This document shows positions 43,174-52,521 of a DNA stretch of 64,000 nucleotides, in pieces (positions within the stretch are counted from its first letter, which is position 1; each line of letters begins with the position of its first letter). This DNA comes from Rodentibacter mrazii (lineage in GTDB: Bacteria; Pseudomonadota; Gammaproteobacteria; Enterobacterales; Pasteurellaceae): positions 37,439-101,438 of the forward strand of contig NZ_MLHG01000012.1 in assembly GCF_001998825.1 (NCBI RefSeq). Direction: 5' to 3'. The notes under the pieces are model-generated. The model was not told where the DNA came from. It saw only the letters and a list, made by a program, of their open reading frames with translations, and searched no databases. Both the position numbers and the translations under genes were made by a program.

Positions 43174-43626
43174 TTATTCCTTATCTTTCTGTGAATTTAA
43201 CACTTTCCATTTTAAGCGGTTAACTTCAATTTTACGGTTTAAACCGCTATAAAACACCATAGCCGGAATAGCCACCAAAATACCAAGTGCGGTCGCTTTT
43301 AGCGCCAAAGAAAGGTGTAACATAATTTCACCGGCATCCACATCGCCACCACTCTGACCAATTTGATAGAAAGTCAATAAAATACCGATAACCGTACCTA
43401 ACAGCCCGACATAGGGCGCATTCGCTCCAACAGTGGAAATCGTGGTCATATTACGATTCAGATCGATATCCAACGCGTGAATATTGGAATATTTACCTAC
43501 ATTAATTCTGCTTAGAAAAATAAAGCGTTCAATAACCATTGTGAGCATAATTACACTCATAATAAATAAAAGTCCGATAATAATGTAATCACTGTATTGT
43601 TGTAAAAATTCGAAAAGTTGAGGCAT
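43174..43626 (-). CDS. exbB: ExbB
   Basis: A 150-residue membrane protein that forms the proton channel powering TonB. The start at 43626 ([14 protein letters not shown]) has AAGGA 8 bases upstream. The MotA/TolQ-type region [18 protein letters not shown] and the last helix ([17 protein letters not shown]) are clear. A Fur-like sequence lies 26-54 bases upstream. Confidence 0.95.
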   Translation of the reverse strand: MPQLFEFLQQYSDYIIIGLLFIMSVIMLTMVIERFIFLSRINVGKYSNIHALDIDLNRNMTTISTVGANAPYVGLLGTVIGILLTFYQIGQSGGDVDAGEIMLHLSLALKATALGILVAIPAMVFYSGLNRKIEVNRLKWKVLNSQKDKE

Positions 43627-43651
43627 TTTTTTATCCTTAAAACACAAAAGT

Positions 43652-43680
43652 AATTGAGAATTAGTTTCAATTAGAATCAA
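43652..43680 (-). promoter_or_regulatory. Fur-like operator before exbB
   Basis: An AT-rich series of GAGAAT-type hexamers (AATTGAGAATTAGTTTCA and the following TTAGAATCAA) resembles overlapping Fur boxes. Iron control of exbBD-tonB is well known in the family. The exact box is imperfect. Confidence 0.5.
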
Positions 43681-43741
43681 ATTCTAGCAAAAGGAAATAA
43701 GGTCGTAAATATTAATTGGAGGAAAAACCCAGTGATTTTCA

Positions 43742-43775
43742 ACCGCACTTTGAGAGCAAAAACCCAAAGTGCGGT
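43742..43775 (-). terminator. Inverted uptake-signal pair after bcp
   Basis: ACCGCACTTT and AAAGTGCGGT form a perfect 10-base inverted pair with a 14-base loop, 17 bases beyond the bcp stop. Confidence 0.65.
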
Positions 43776-43791
43776 AAATTTTATGAGAAAT

Positions 43792-44259
43792 TTAGAGGGA
43801 TTGAAGATAATCTAAAACAACTTGATGATGTTCACCTGTTTTAAATTTATCAAATACTTGCTGAATTTTACCTTGCTCATCAATGAGAAAACTTATTCGA
43901 TGGATACCATCATAAGTTCTTCCCATAAATTTCTTTTCCCCCCAAACGCCAAATTGCTCGGCAACTTGATGAGTTTCATCTGAAAGCAAGGTGAAATTGA
44001 GTGCTTTTTTCTCTACAAACTGTGCTAATTTCTTAGGACTGTCGGGGCTAATACCTAAAATGACCACACCCAACTTTTCCAGCTCATTTTTCGCATCACG
44101 CAATCCGCAAGCCTGTGTTGTGCAACCCGGAGTGAAGGCTTTTGGATAAAAATAAATAAGCACTTTTTTGCCTTTAAATTCCACAAGAGAAACCGGCATG
44201 TCAGCCTGATTATTTAATGTAAACTGTGGTGCTGTCTCACCTACTTGTAATGTTTTCAT
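43792..44259 (-). CDS. bcp: Thioredoxin-dependent peroxiredoxin Bcp
   Basis: Reduces peroxides. The 155-residue protein (start at 44259, MKTLQVGETAPQF) has the peroxidatic cysteine motif FYPKAFTPGCTTQACGLRD, with the resolving cysteine five residues on. An ATG 45 bases upstream would add a poor N-terminus. It is divergent from dapA, as in H. influenzae. Confidence 0.94.
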   Translation of the reverse strand: MKTLQVGETAPQFTLNNQADMPVSLVEFKGKKVLIYFYPKAFTPGCTTQACGLRDAKNELEKLGVVILGISPDSPKKLAQFVEKKALNFTLLSDETHQVAEQFGVWGEKKFMGRTYDGIHRISFLIDEQGKIQQVFDKFKTGEHHQVVLDYLQSL

Positions 44260-44365
44260 AGAAAATGCCTCAAAATAAAAAAATGATTTGCAAATTTTAA
44301 TCATTTTAGCGATCCTAGCAGGTGCTTTTCAAATATTAATCACGATAATCTGAAACGGAGGTTTT

Positions 44366-45262
44366 ATGTCTACGCAAAATCCCTTATTTTTTGGCAGCAT
44401 TGTTGCTTTAGTCACCCCAATGGATAATCACGGAGGAATCGATTTTGAAACCCTAGAAAAATTAGTGGAATTTCATATTGATGCAGGCACCGATGCCATC
44501 GTTTCAGTAGGCACAACAGGTGAATCTGCAACATTAAGCATTGAAGAAAATGTCAAAGTGATTGAGAAAACCGTAGAGCTGGCAAAAGGACGTATTCCAA
44601 TCATTGCGGGAACCGGAGCCAATGCAACCAGCGAAGCAATTGTAATGACAAAACTTGTACGTGATAGCGGTGTGGCCGGCTGTCTTTCCGTCGTGCCTTA
44701 TTACAACAAGCCAACACAAGAAGGGATGTATCAACATTTTAAAGCCATTGCCGAATGTACCGATTTACCTCAGATTCTTTACAATGTACCGGGGCGTACG
44801 GGAAGTGATATGAAACCGGAAACCGTTGCACGTTTAGCCCAAATTGAAAACATTGTGGGAATTAAAGAGGCAACAGGTGACGTCAGCCGTGTAGCAGAAA
44901 CCAAAAAATTAGCGGGAAAAGATTTCATCGTATTAAGTGGTGATGATGCAACCGGGTTAGAAGCAATGAAATTAGGTGCTGAAGGTGTCATCTCCGTCAC
45001 TAATAACCTTGCCGCAAAAGATATGGCGGAAATGTGCCGTTTAGTACGCTCGGGAGAACTTTCCAAAGCAGAAGAAATTAATCAGCGTTTAATGGTCTTA
45101 CATCGTGATTTATTTGTGGAATCCAACCCGATTCCGGTGAAGTGGGCAGCTTATCGTTTAGGGTTAATTAAATCGCCTTCTCTTCGTTTACCATTAACGA
45201 TTCTTAGTGAAAATGCCCAACCAAAAGTTGAAGCGGCATTAAAAACAGCAGGTTTGATTTAA
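44366..45262 (+). CDS. dapA: 4-hydroxy-tetrahydrodipicolinate synthase
   Basis: The first step of the lysine/diaminopimelate branch. The 298-residue TIM-barrel enzyme has GTTGESATL, the catalytic tyrosine in [14 protein letters not shown], the PGRTGSDM segment and the Schiff-base lysine in [15 protein letters not shown] lies 6 bases upstream. bamC follows, as in E. coli and H. influenzae. Confidence 0.97.
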   Translation: MSTQNPLFFGSIVALVTPMDNHGGIDFETLEKLVEFHIDAGTDAIVSVGTTGESATLSIEENVKVIEKTVELAKGRIPIIAGTGANATSEAIVMTKLVRDSGVAGCLSVVPYYNKPTQEGMYQHFKAIAECTDLPQILYNVPGRTGSDMKPETVARLAQIENIVGIKEATGDVSRVAETKKLAGKDFIVLSGDDATGLEAMKLGAEGVISVTNNLAAKDMAEMCRLVRSGELSKAEEINQRLMVLHRDLFVESNPIPVKWAAYRLGLIKSPSLRLPLTILSENAQPKVEAALKTAGLI

Positions 45263-45356
45263 TTATTCCAAAGGGGCTGGTTCTCAGCCCCAAACTTTCT
45301 GAATAACTCATTGTCAAAGTGCGGTCAATTTTTTTATTTATTTTTAAGGATTTATT

Positions 45357-46361
45357 ATGAAGAAGATTCTCTTAGGATTAGCAACGGTGGCATTATTATC
45401 CGCCTGTTCAAGCGATCCTGAAAAATTACAAAGCGCAAATGATAGTTATCAAAAATCAAACTCACCTATCCCAAATTTCTCACCTTTAGCAAGCGGTGGC
45501 GTTAATCTGCCACAACAGGCATCCACCTATGAGTTACCGAATATTGCCGTTAAAAAAGATACCGCTGTTGATATTCGCCCCCCATCAACACCTTTGGCAA
45601 TTATCAAAAACTCACTTACACAATTTGATGGTGAACGCGCTTTGATTGTTTACTCTAATGAACAAGCCTCACTTTATAACCTGCAACAGATTCAACGTCT
45701 CTTAAAAGAGGAAAATATTGATTCAACAATCAATGGTACAATTCTCACAACAGATTGGCATAGTACCGGACGTATTGATGACAAAGCCAATACTGAAATT
45801 CAATATCAAGTGGAACAGGTTTCAGCCCAAGATGCGAGTGCTTTGACGGTTTCAGTCAAACAAATGCGTCGTGACGGTATTATTTTCACCCCTAGCGTGG
45901 CAGAAAAACAACGCTATACCTCCGCTCGCTTAAATCATTTTGTTGCAACCTTAACCAATAGCTATACGAAGCAACAACAAGATCTCAACAATGCCTCCGT
46001 GGGTGCATTCCAATCAGGACTAATTACCGATATAAATGGAAGAACTGCATTGGGTATGGATGCAACCTTTGGTCAAGCATGGGAAAAATTAGGTTCAACA
46101 TTGCCCAAAGTGGGATTTGACATCAAATCAGAAACCGCCGGTCGCGGACAACGGGAATTAAAATATTCACCTTTAGATAAAGAGGATTGGTTACGTTTAG
46201 GTGTGAATAAACCGGAACTCGAAAAAGGCACCTATTTTATGCAACTCTCTGCCATTGGAAAACAAAGTGCCGTTGTGATTACTGATGAAGAAAATAAAGC
46301 ATTAAGCGGCGAATCTGCTCAAGTAGTTTACCAAGCCATTGGTGCGTTACTTGCGAAATAA
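45357..46361 (+). CDS. bamC: BamC outer-membrane assembly lipoprotein (NlpB)
   Basis: An accessory lipoprotein of the BAM complex. The 334-residue protein has a lipobox LLSACSSD (Cys17), a conserved N-terminal strand (YELPNIAVKK, VDIRPPSTPL), and two helix-grip domains. An uptake-signal core lies in its upstream region near 45317, and an inverted pair forms its terminator. Confidence 0.92.
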   Translation: MKKILLGLATVALLSACSSDPEKLQSANDSYQKSNSPIPNFSPLASGGVNLPQQASTYELPNIAVKKDTAVDIRPPSTPLAIIKNSLTQFDGERALIVYSNEQASLYNLQQIQRLLKEENIDSTINGTILTTDWHSTGRIDDKANTEIQYQVEQVSAQDASALTVSVKQMRRDGIIFTPSVAEKQRYTSARLNHFVATLTNSYTKQQQDLNNASVGAFQSGLITDINGRTALGMDATFGQAWEKLGSTLPKVGFDIKSETAGRGQRELKYSPLDKEDWLRLGVNKPELEKGTYFMQLSAIGKQSAVVITDEENKALSGESAQVVYQAIGALLAK

Positions 46362-46365
46362 ATAA

Positions 46366-46414
46366 AAAGTGCGGTTGAAATTCAAGGAGAAAATCAACCG
46401 CACTTTGCTTTTTT
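46366..46414 (+). terminator. Inverted uptake-signal pair after bamC
   Basis: AAAGTGCGGTTGA (46366-46378) pairs perfectly with TCAACCGCACTTT (46394-46406) and is followed by a T run. Confidence 0.85.
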
Positions 46415-46424
46415 GAAAATAGCG

Positions 46425-46721
46425 CTATTCCGCTTTCACACCGAGATTACCAATTTTCACACCTAATATACCAAGGGACACCGCATCTAAATAATCCCCC
46501 AAAAACTTAAATAATTCATTTAATTCTGTGAATGAGCATTGAATTTTAATTTGCTCTTCTACTCTCCGCACAAATTCATAGCGAATGCCATTTTCTTCAA
46601 AATGTGCAGTAAGGGTTAAATAAACGGTTTCAAAAAAATGGCTGCGTGCGCCTTCTTCACCCGGATCACTAATGCGTACATTCCATGTTGTATTGAATAA
46701 TGTTTCTGTTTTATTTGACAT
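46425..46721 (-). CDS. Conserved hypothetical protein
   Basis: A 98-residue acidic protein, SNKTETLFNTTWNVRIS at the start and AVSLGILGVKIGNLGVKAE at the end. No signal peptide or membrane segment is present. I do not recognise the family. It starts 3 bases after the arfA stop on the same strand, so it would be read only when transcription passes the terminator inside arfA. Codon use looks normal. Confidence 0.7.
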   Translation of the reverse strand: MSNKTETLFNTTWNVRISDPGEEGARSHFFETVYLTLTAHFEENGIRYEFVRRVEEQIKIQCSFTELNELFKFLGDYLDAVSLGILGVKIGNLGVKAE

Positions 46722-46724
46722 TTT

Positions 46725-46988
46725 TTACCTCACATTGCACTTTTGACTAAAGAAAAACCCGATTATAAAGTTTCTGAAATCAAAAAATTTATAATCGGGC
46801 TTTTCAAAAAATTTCCCTACGTGTTTTGCTTTTCGTTGATAACTGCCTTTCCCTTTGCGTTTTTTCTCTATACGCTGACGGAATAATTTGTCATGTAACA
46901 ATGCCATTATCGCATTATCTCTCACGACACCTCTCGTGTGCTGATAAACGGTTTGATTTTCAACCGCACTTTTTTGTTTTTTTGCCAT
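46725..46988 (-). CDS. arfA: Alternative ribosome-rescue factor ArfA
   Basis: Rescues stalled ribosomes together with RF2 when tmRNA fails. The core [20 protein letters not shown], then [19 protein letters not shown], matches ArfA closely. The ORF encodes 87 residues, but codons after about residue 62 ([10 protein letters not shown] on) lie in a strong terminator hairpin at 46758-46799. E. coli arfA mRNA is likewise cut or terminated inside the coding region, so that ArfA is made from non-stop mRNA and destroyed when tmRNA works. The true product is probably about 60-70 residues. Confidence 0.93.
   Translation of the reverse strand: MAKKQKSAVENQTVYQHTRGVVRDNAIMALLHDKLFRQRIEKKRKGKGSYQRKAKHVGKFFEKPDYKFFDFRNFIIGFFFSQKCNVR
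46752..46805 (-). terminator. Terminator hairpin inside the arfA coding region
   Basis: On the minus strand CCCGATTATAAA (46799-46788) pairs perfectly with TTTATAATCGGG (46769-46758), with A/T pairs extending the stem and a T run after it. It lies wholly within the arfA ORF, before its stop codon. Confidence 0.9.
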
Positions 46989-47056
46989 AATTTTTCCTTA
47001 AAAAAGCCGTGAAGACATTTCCACGGCAATCGTATTATACTGGGTAAACCTCAAAA

Positions 47057-47407
47057 TTACAAAATTTCAAGCACACTTTCCGGCGGTCGCCCGATTCTTG
47101 CTTTCTCGCCATTTACCACGATAGGACGTTCAAGCAAAGCAGAATGTTCACTGATCGCATTCAATAAATCTGCATTCGTTAGTGCCGAATCTGCAAGATT
47201 TAAGGATTGATAAAGTTCATCTTTCACCCGCATCATCAGGCGAATATCCCTGATGCCTAATTTATCCGCAAGTTGTTGCAATTCGGCAACGGTATAGCGT
47301 TTTTGCAAATAAAGCTCAATGTTCGGCTGAATACCTTTTGACTCAAGCAATGCTAAGGTTTCTCGGCTTTTGGAGCAACGAGGATTGTGATAAATGATAA
47401 TAGACAT
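47057..47407 (-). CDS. ArsC-family arsenate reductase (glutaredoxin type)
   Basis: A 116-residue thioredoxin-fold protein with the active-site motif YHNPRCSKSRETLALL and the ArsC arginines near the C-terminus (RPIVVNGEKARIGRPPE). This is the YfgD/ArsC group; the physiological substrate is uncertain, and no other arsenic gene is nearby. Confidence 0.88.
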   Translation of the reverse strand: MSIIIYHNPRCSKSRETLALLESKGIQPNIELYLQKRYTVAELQQLADKLGIRDIRLMMRVKDELYQSLNLADSALTNADLLNAISEHSALLERPIVVNGEKARIGRPPESVLEIL

Positions 47408-47487
47408 AGAATTTCCTTTGGCTGGCTATAACTGGAGGGAATTTTAACTTATAATGGCAAAAAATACTCACTTGGATGTTGATGATT

Positions 47488-48540
47488 ATGTTAGAAATGT
47501 TAAAAAGCTGGTATGCGCGCCGTTTGGGCGACCCGCAAGCGATGGGGTTATTGGCAATTTTACTTTTTGGTTTTATTGCTATTTATTTTTTCGGTGATTT
47601 AATCGCTCCCTTACTTATTGCTATTGTGCTTGCCTATTTATTGGAAATGCCTATCCATTTTCTAACAAAAAAGCTAAAACTTCCTCGTATGTTATCCACT
47701 GTTGTTATTTTTGGTGGGTTTATCGGTTTGGCGGCGGTCTTCTTTTTAGTCCTTGTACCAATGCTTTGGAACCAAACCATTTCTTTATTAAGTGATTTGC
47801 CGGCGATGTTCAATAAGTTAAATGAATGGCTTCTTGGTTTGCCTGAACATTATCCTGAGTTGATCGATTATTCCATGGTAGATGCTATTTTTAATTCGGT
47901 ACGTGAAAAAATTCTCGGCTTTGGGGAATCTGCCGTCAAACTTTCTTTAGCTTCCATAATGAATCTCGTCTCGCTTGGCATTTATGCGTTCCTCGTGCCA
48001 TTAATGATGTTTTTCATGCTAAAAGACAAAAGTGAACTGTTACAAGGTGTGAGCCGTTTTTTACCACGCAACCGCCACCTCGCATTCAAAGTATGGACAG
48101 AAATGCAACAACAAATTGCCAATTATATTCATGGAAAACTCTTAGAAATTTTAATTGTCACCTTAGTCACTTACGTGATTTTCTTAATTTTTGGATTAAA
48201 TTATCCGCTCTTATTATCCGTTGCCGTTGGGCTTTCTGTACTGGTTCCCTACATTGGTGCAGTACTTGTGACTATTCCCGTAGCCCTTGTTGCCTTGTTC
48301 CAATTCGGCATTAGTCCAACCTTTTGGTATATCATCATCGCCTTTGCAGTAAGCCAACTCTTAGACGGTAATTTATTAGTCCCTTATTTATTCTCTGAAG
48401 CAGTGAATTTACACCCCCTAATTATCATTATATCTGTCCTTATTTTTGGCGGTTTATGGGGATTCTGGGGCGTATTTTTTGCCATTCCGTTGGCAACATT
48501 GGTCAAAGCCGTACTCAATGCGCTACCGGAGGATCAATAA
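47488..48540 (+). CDS. perM: AI-2E family transporter PerM
   Basis: A 350-residue membrane protein of the AI-2E/PerM family with about eight hydrophobic segments. The N-terminus [19 protein letters not shown] matches PerM, so the ATG at 47488 is preferred over 47476. The transported substrate is unknown; the family includes autoinducer-2 exporters and ion exchangers. Confidence 0.87.
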   Translation: MLEMLKSWYARRLGDPQAMGLLAILLFGFIAIYFFGDLIAPLLIAIVLAYLLEMPIHFLTKKLKLPRMLSTVVIFGGFIGLAAVFFLVLVPMLWNQTISLLSDLPAMFNKLNEWLLGLPEHYPELIDYSMVDAIFNSVREKILGFGESAVKLSLASIMNLVSLGIYAFLVPLMMFFMLKDKSELLQGVSRFLPRNRHLAFKVWTEMQQQIANYIHGKLLEILIVTLVTYVIFLIFGLNYPLLLSVAVGLSVLVPYIGAVLVTIPVALVALFQFGISPTFWYIIIAFAVSQLLDGNLLVPYLFSEAVNLHPLIIIISVLIFGGLWGFWGVFFAIPLATLVKAVLNALPEDQ

Positions 48541-48604
48541 TTTCCTGCATAGAAAGCAATAAAATAAAACAGGGTATTCCTACCGAGCTTCAAAATGGAT
48601 TACC

Positions 48605-49324
48605 CTACTTTATTTTTTCAATATCCAATATTTCAACCACATCCACCATTCCCGCTTTAATCTGCCACTTTATATTAAAATCGTAAAGGCTAATGCCGTA
48701 AATGCGTTCGCTCGGCTTACCACGTTGATAGGCAGGACGCGGATCCTGTTCGATAACTTCACGAATAAAACGCCTTAAGTGCGGTCTTTTTTCTTCCAAT
48801 TTTTTGACTGCACTTTGAGCATGTTCGGTAAATTCCACCTGAAGTTTTAACAATGGCTTTTCTTGCGCAAAGCTTGATTGCGCCTTGGGTTCACTATCAG
48901 CATAAGCAATATAAGGCTTAATATCGAAAATCGGCGTGCCATCCACCAAATCCACAGCCCCTAAATGTAAAAATACTTTGCCATTAATACATTCTACCTT
49001 TCGTAATGCTACTTTCGATAAACCGAGCGGATTCGGGCGATGGGTCGCCCGTGAAGCAAACACACCTACCCGTTGATTTCCGCCTAAACGAGGAGGTCTT
49101 ACTGTGGGCTGCCATTTGCCTTGCTGAATTTGATCAAACTGAAAAATTAACCAAAGATGGCTAAATTTTTCCAAACCACGCACCGCCTCCGGTGAGTTAT
49201 AAGGCGGAAGCAATTCCACAATACCAACCCCGTCTTGCACTAAATCCGGCTGACGCGGTACAGAAAATTTTTCTTTATAGGGCGTGTGAATAATCGCAAT
49301 GGGCGATAAGGTTAAATCATTCAT
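48605..49324 (-). CDS. trmO: tRNA (N6-threonylcarbamoyladenosine37-N6)-methyltransferase TrmO
   Basis: Methylates t6A37 of tRNA-Thr. The 239-residue TsaA/YaeB protein has the N-terminal ILHTPY-like [17 protein letters not shown] and the family motif [12 protein letters not shown]. It is convergent with perM and divergent from menA. Confidence 0.92.
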   Translation of the reverse strand: MNDLTLSPIAIIHTPYKEKFSVPRQPDLVQDGVGIVELLPPYNSPEAVRGLEKFSHLWLIFQFDQIQQGKWQPTVRPPRLGGNQRVGVFASRATHRPNPLGLSKVALRKVECINGKVFLHLGAVDLVDGTPIFDIKPYIAYADSEPKAQSSFAQEKPLLKLQVEFTEHAQSAVKKLEEKRPHLRRFIREVIEQDPRPAYQRGKPSERIYGISLYDFNIKWQIKAGMVDVVEILDIEKIK

Positions 49325-49385
49325 AAATATTTAAGATTATTGTAGAATACGCCACTTATTGTAATCAAAAGTGCAGTCAAAAAAA

Positions 49386-50297
49386 ATGATAAATGGAAAA
49401 CTAAAAATGTGGTGGGAAACGGCCCGTCCGAAAACCTTGCCCCTAGCATTAGCATCAATCTTCACCGGTTCGGCTTTAGGTTATTGGGCAAATCCGGAAA
49501 AATTTGATTATTGGGTTATGGTTCTTTGTTTACTGACGACGATCTTATTACAAGTTCTTTCAAATTTTGCCAATGACTATGGTGATCATCAAAAAGGTTC
49601 GGACACCCAAGAACGCATCGGACCATTACGTGGCATTCAAAAAGGAGGAATTTCAGCTATTGAATTGAAATGGGGTTTAATTTTAATGGCTGTGACAAGT
49701 TTTATTTCCGGTAGTTTACTTATCGGCATTGCTTACGAAAATCTTTCTGATTTATTAACTTTTGCAGGACTGGGGATTTTAGCCATTATCGCTGCGATTA
49801 CTTACACAGTGGGAACCAAACCCTATGGTTATATGGGATTAGGGGATATTTCCGTTTTACTGTTTTTTGGTTTGCTTGGTGTGGGCGGAACCTACTATTT
49901 ACAAACGCATAGTATCGACAGCAAAATTCTTCTGCCGGCGATCGGCTCAGGTTTATTAGCCGGTGCCGTGCTAAACATTAATAACTTACGGGATATTGAA
50001 CAAGATGCCAAAGCGGGGAAAAATACGTTAGCTGTACGTTTAGGGGCACATAAAGGACGTGTCTATCACTGCATTTTATTAAGCACCGCAGCATTATGTT
50101 ATTTCATTTTTGCCATTACCTCCGCAACCTCTTGGACAAATTATCTATTCTTACTTGCCTTTCCATTACTTATAAAACATGCAATTTTTGTCTATCGTAG
50201 CCAAGAGCCCGGCACATTACGCCCAATGCTTGCACAGATGTCAATGATTTCATTATTCGTCAATATGCTTTTTAGTTTGGGCTTGCTTATCGGCTAA
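49386..50297 (+). CDS. menA: 1,4-dihydroxy-2-naphthoate prenyltransferase MenA
   Basis: Attaches the prenyl chain in menaquinone synthesis; menaquinone feeds NrfD. The UbiA-family membrane protein has NFANDYGDHQKGSDT and NINNLRDIEQDAKAGKNT, the two aspartate motifs. The start is uncertain: 49386 (MINGKLKMWWETARPKT) is used, while the ATG at 49407 is also possible; neither has a strong ribosome site. Confidence 0.93.
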   Translation: MINGKLKMWWETARPKTLPLALASIFTGSALGYWANPEKFDYWVMVLCLLTTILLQVLSNFANDYGDHQKGSDTQERIGPLRGIQKGGISAIELKWGLILMAVTSFISGSLLIGIAYENLSDLLTFAGLGILAIIAAITYTVGTKPYGYMGLGDISVLLFFGLLGVGGTYYLQTHSIDSKILLPAIGSGLLAGAVLNINNLRDIEQDAKAGKNTLAVRLGAHKGRVYHCILLSTAALCYFIFAITSATSWTNYLFLLAFPLLIKHAIFVYRSQEPGTLRPMLAQMSMISLFVNMLFSLGLLIG

Positions 50298-50344
50298 ATC
50301 GGCATATACTAGACATGATCTCAAAATTTTAATAGGGGAAATTT

Positions 50345-50845
50345 ATGTTTATTGATACTTCAGAACTTTGCGATCTTTACGCTGATCAAGTAGATGTAGT
50401 AGAACCCATTTTTTCTAGTTTCGGTGGCGTAAATCACTTTTATGGTAAAGTCACAACGGTGAAATGCTTTGAAAATAACGGACTCATCGCTGAAGTATTA
50501 GAAGAAAACGGCGAAGGGCGTGTATTGGTTATTGACGGAGGTGGAGCCGTGCGTCGAGGATTGGTTGATGCCGAACTCGCCCAACTTGCAGCAGATAACG
50601 GCTGGGAAGGCATTATTGTTTACGGTGCGATTCGCCAAATCCAACAACTTGAAAATATCGATATTGGTATTCATGCACTGGCACCAATTCCCGTCAGTGC
50701 CGATGAAAATAACATCGGTGAAACCGATATTCCCGTGAATTTTGGAGGCGTAACCTTCTTCCCTGAAGATTATATTTATGCGGATCTTACCGGTATCATT
50801 CTTTCCCAAGAACCTCTCGATCTAAAAGATTTTGAGGAAGAATAA
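50345..50845 (+). CDS. rraA: RNase E activity regulator RraA
   Basis: A trimeric inhibitor of RNase E. The 166-residue protein has [20 protein letters not shown] and a typical [23 protein letters not shown] is 6 bases upstream. It follows menA by 47 bases, as in H. influenzae and E. coli. Confidence 0.95.
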   Translation: MFIDTSELCDLYADQVDVVEPIFSSFGGVNHFYGKVTTVKCFENNGLIAEVLEENGEGRVLVIDGGGAVRRGLVDAELAQLAADNGWEGIIVYGAIRQIQQLENIDIGIHALAPIPVSADENNIGETDIPVNFGGVTFFPEDYIYADLTGIILSQEPLDLKDFEEE

Positions 50846-50854
50846 ATAAAATTT

Positions 50855-50888
50855 AAAGTGCGGTAAAAAAATAACCGCACTTTTTTTG
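50855..50888 (+). terminator. Inverted uptake-signal pair after rraA
   Basis: AAAGTGCGGT pairs with ACCGCACTTT around a 9-base loop, followed by a T run. Confidence 0.85.
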
Positions 50889-50997
50889 TTTAATTTTTTT
50901 GCACTTGATCACACTTTTTAATTTTGCTCGTTGCAAGTTTATGACATTCCTTTAACATTATTTCGTTCATTTGATTTACAAAAATGTGGGGGATTTC

Positions 50998-52383
50998 ATG
51001 AGCACAACATCTTCACTTAAAATACATAAAAACGGCATTATATTCCTTGCGGATATTGTGCTGTTTTTTGTTTTGTTAAAATTTTTACCTTTTTCACCTA
51101 AAGAAAATGCAGGACTTGCATTACTGGGGTTTATCGCAGTACTTTGGTTAAGTGAAGCGTTACATGTAACTATTACCGCATTGCTTGTTCCATTACTGGG
51201 CATTGCATTAGATCTGGTTACGACAAAGCAGGCTCTTGCGACTTTTTCCGACCCTACTATTTTCTTATTCTTTGGTGGATTTGCATTGGCTACGGCATTG
51301 CATATGCAAAAGCTGGATAGAATGATTGCCAATAAAATTATGGCGCTCGCCAATGGTAATCTTTTTGTTGCTGTAATTTACCTCTTTTTGATCACCGCCT
51401 TCCTCTCTATGTGGATGAGCAATACGGCAACCGCAGCAATGATGTTACCGCTCGCAATGGGTATTTTAAGTAATATGGATCGTGAAAAAGAACATAATAC
51501 TTATGTGTTCGTCCTGTTAGGGATCGCCTATAGCGCAAGTATTGGCGGAATGGGAACACTGGTCGGTAGTCCGCCAAATGCGATTGTTGCAAGTAACCTA
51601 CACCTTACTTTCTCAGATTGGCTCTGGTACGGCTTGCCAATTATGTTGATCTTATTGCCTTTAATGATCGGCACACTTTTCATTGTATTCAGACCTAAAC
51701 TTAACAAACGTTTTGAACAGTCTTTTGAAAAAATTGAGATGAACCCACAACGGGTTTTAACTTTGACGATTTTCGTCTTTATCGCTCTGTGTTGGGTATT
51801 TAGCAGCAAAATTAATCCGTTCATTTCGGGCTTTTTGGGTTTGACAAAAAACGTTGCGAGCTTTGACAGCGTTGTGGCGTTGCTTGCAGCAATTATTATC
51901 TGTGCAACAGGTGTGGCGAGTTGGAAACAAATCCAAGAGAACACCGATTGGGGGGTGTTAATGCTCTTTGGCGGTGGTTTAACATTAAGTTCAGTATTGA
52001 AAGATTCCGGTGCAAGTAAAATTCTCGCAGACGGCATTGTCTTCTTGGTGCAAGGGCAGAATTATTATTTTATTGGTTTATTGGTTGCAGCTTTTATCAT
52101 TTTCTTAACGGAATTTACATCCAATACTGCCAGTGCTGCATTGCTCGTACCAATCTTTATTTCTATCGCCCAGTCCTTGGGAGTTCCGGAGATCGGTCTT
52201 GCATTAATTATCGGATTAGGCGCGTCCTGTGCATTTATGTTGCCGGTGGCAACACCGCCAAATGCCATTGTATTTGGTAGCGGTCAGGTCAAACAAAGTG
52301 AAATGGTGCGAGCCGGTATCGTACTTAATATTGTTTGTGTCTTTGTGATTGCGACATTTGCTTATCTTTTCTGGCTTAACTAG
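50998..52383 (+). CDS. DASS (SLC13) family sodium:anion symporter
   Basis: A 461-residue membrane protein with the two duplicated family motifs: WMSNTATAAMMLPLA with VGSPPNAIVASN, and TSNTASAALLVPIF with VATPPNAIVFGSG. These are the SNT and TPPN signatures of divalent-anion symporters. The ATG at 50998 has GGGGGA 6 bases upstream. The likely substrate is a dicarboxylate such as succinate, but sulfate is possible. Confidence 0.9.
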   Translation: MSTTSSLKIHKNGIIFLADIVLFFVLLKFLPFSPKENAGLALLGFIAVLWLSEALHVTITALLVPLLGIALDLVTTKQALATFSDPTIFLFFGGFALATALHMQKLDRMIANKIMALANGNLFVAVIYLFLITAFLSMWMSNTATAAMMLPLAMGILSNMDREKEHNTYVFVLLGIAYSASIGGMGTLVGSPPNAIVASNLHLTFSDWLWYGLPIMLILLPLMIGTLFIVFRPKLNKRFEQSFEKIEMNPQRVLTLTIFVFIALCWVFSSKINPFISGFLGLTKNVASFDSVVALLAAIIICATGVASWKQIQENTDWGVLMLFGGGLTLSSVLKDSGASKILADGIVFLVQGQNYYFIGLLVAAFIIFLTEFTSNTASAALLVPIFISIAQSLGVPEIGLALIIGLGASCAFMLPVATPPNAIVFGSGQVKQSEMVRAGIVLNIVCVFVIATFAYLFWLN

Positions 52384-52400
52384 TACAAAATGCCATAAAA

Positions 52401-52436
52401 AACGACCGCATTTGCTCAAAGTGCGGTCGTTTCTCT
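52401..52436 (+). terminator. Inverted uptake-signal pair after the DASS gene
   Basis: AACGACCGCATTT faces AAAGTGCGGTCGTT with one mismatch, followed by a T-rich stretch. Confidence 0.8.
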
Positions 52437-52486
52437 TTCTATTTTCCGCTGTTATGGAGAAATGCACAAAAGCAGTCATTTTAAAA

Positions 52487-52515
52487 TGTAGGGACACACT
52501 ACGTGTGTCCCTACA
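52487..52515. repeat. Palindromic dispersed repeat, copy 3
   Basis: Has the same 13-base arms as the copy at 24872, with loop TAC. It sits exactly at the border between the conserved chromosomal block and the T6SS gene cluster, 7 bases from the end of the leftward T6SS operon. Confidence 0.9.
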
Positions 52516-52521
52516 GTAGAG

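Noticed and set aside
51528..52037. Minus-strand open frame opposite the DASS transporter
   Set aside because: Antisense shadow of a hydrophobic transporter gene, without recognisable domains or a start signal.
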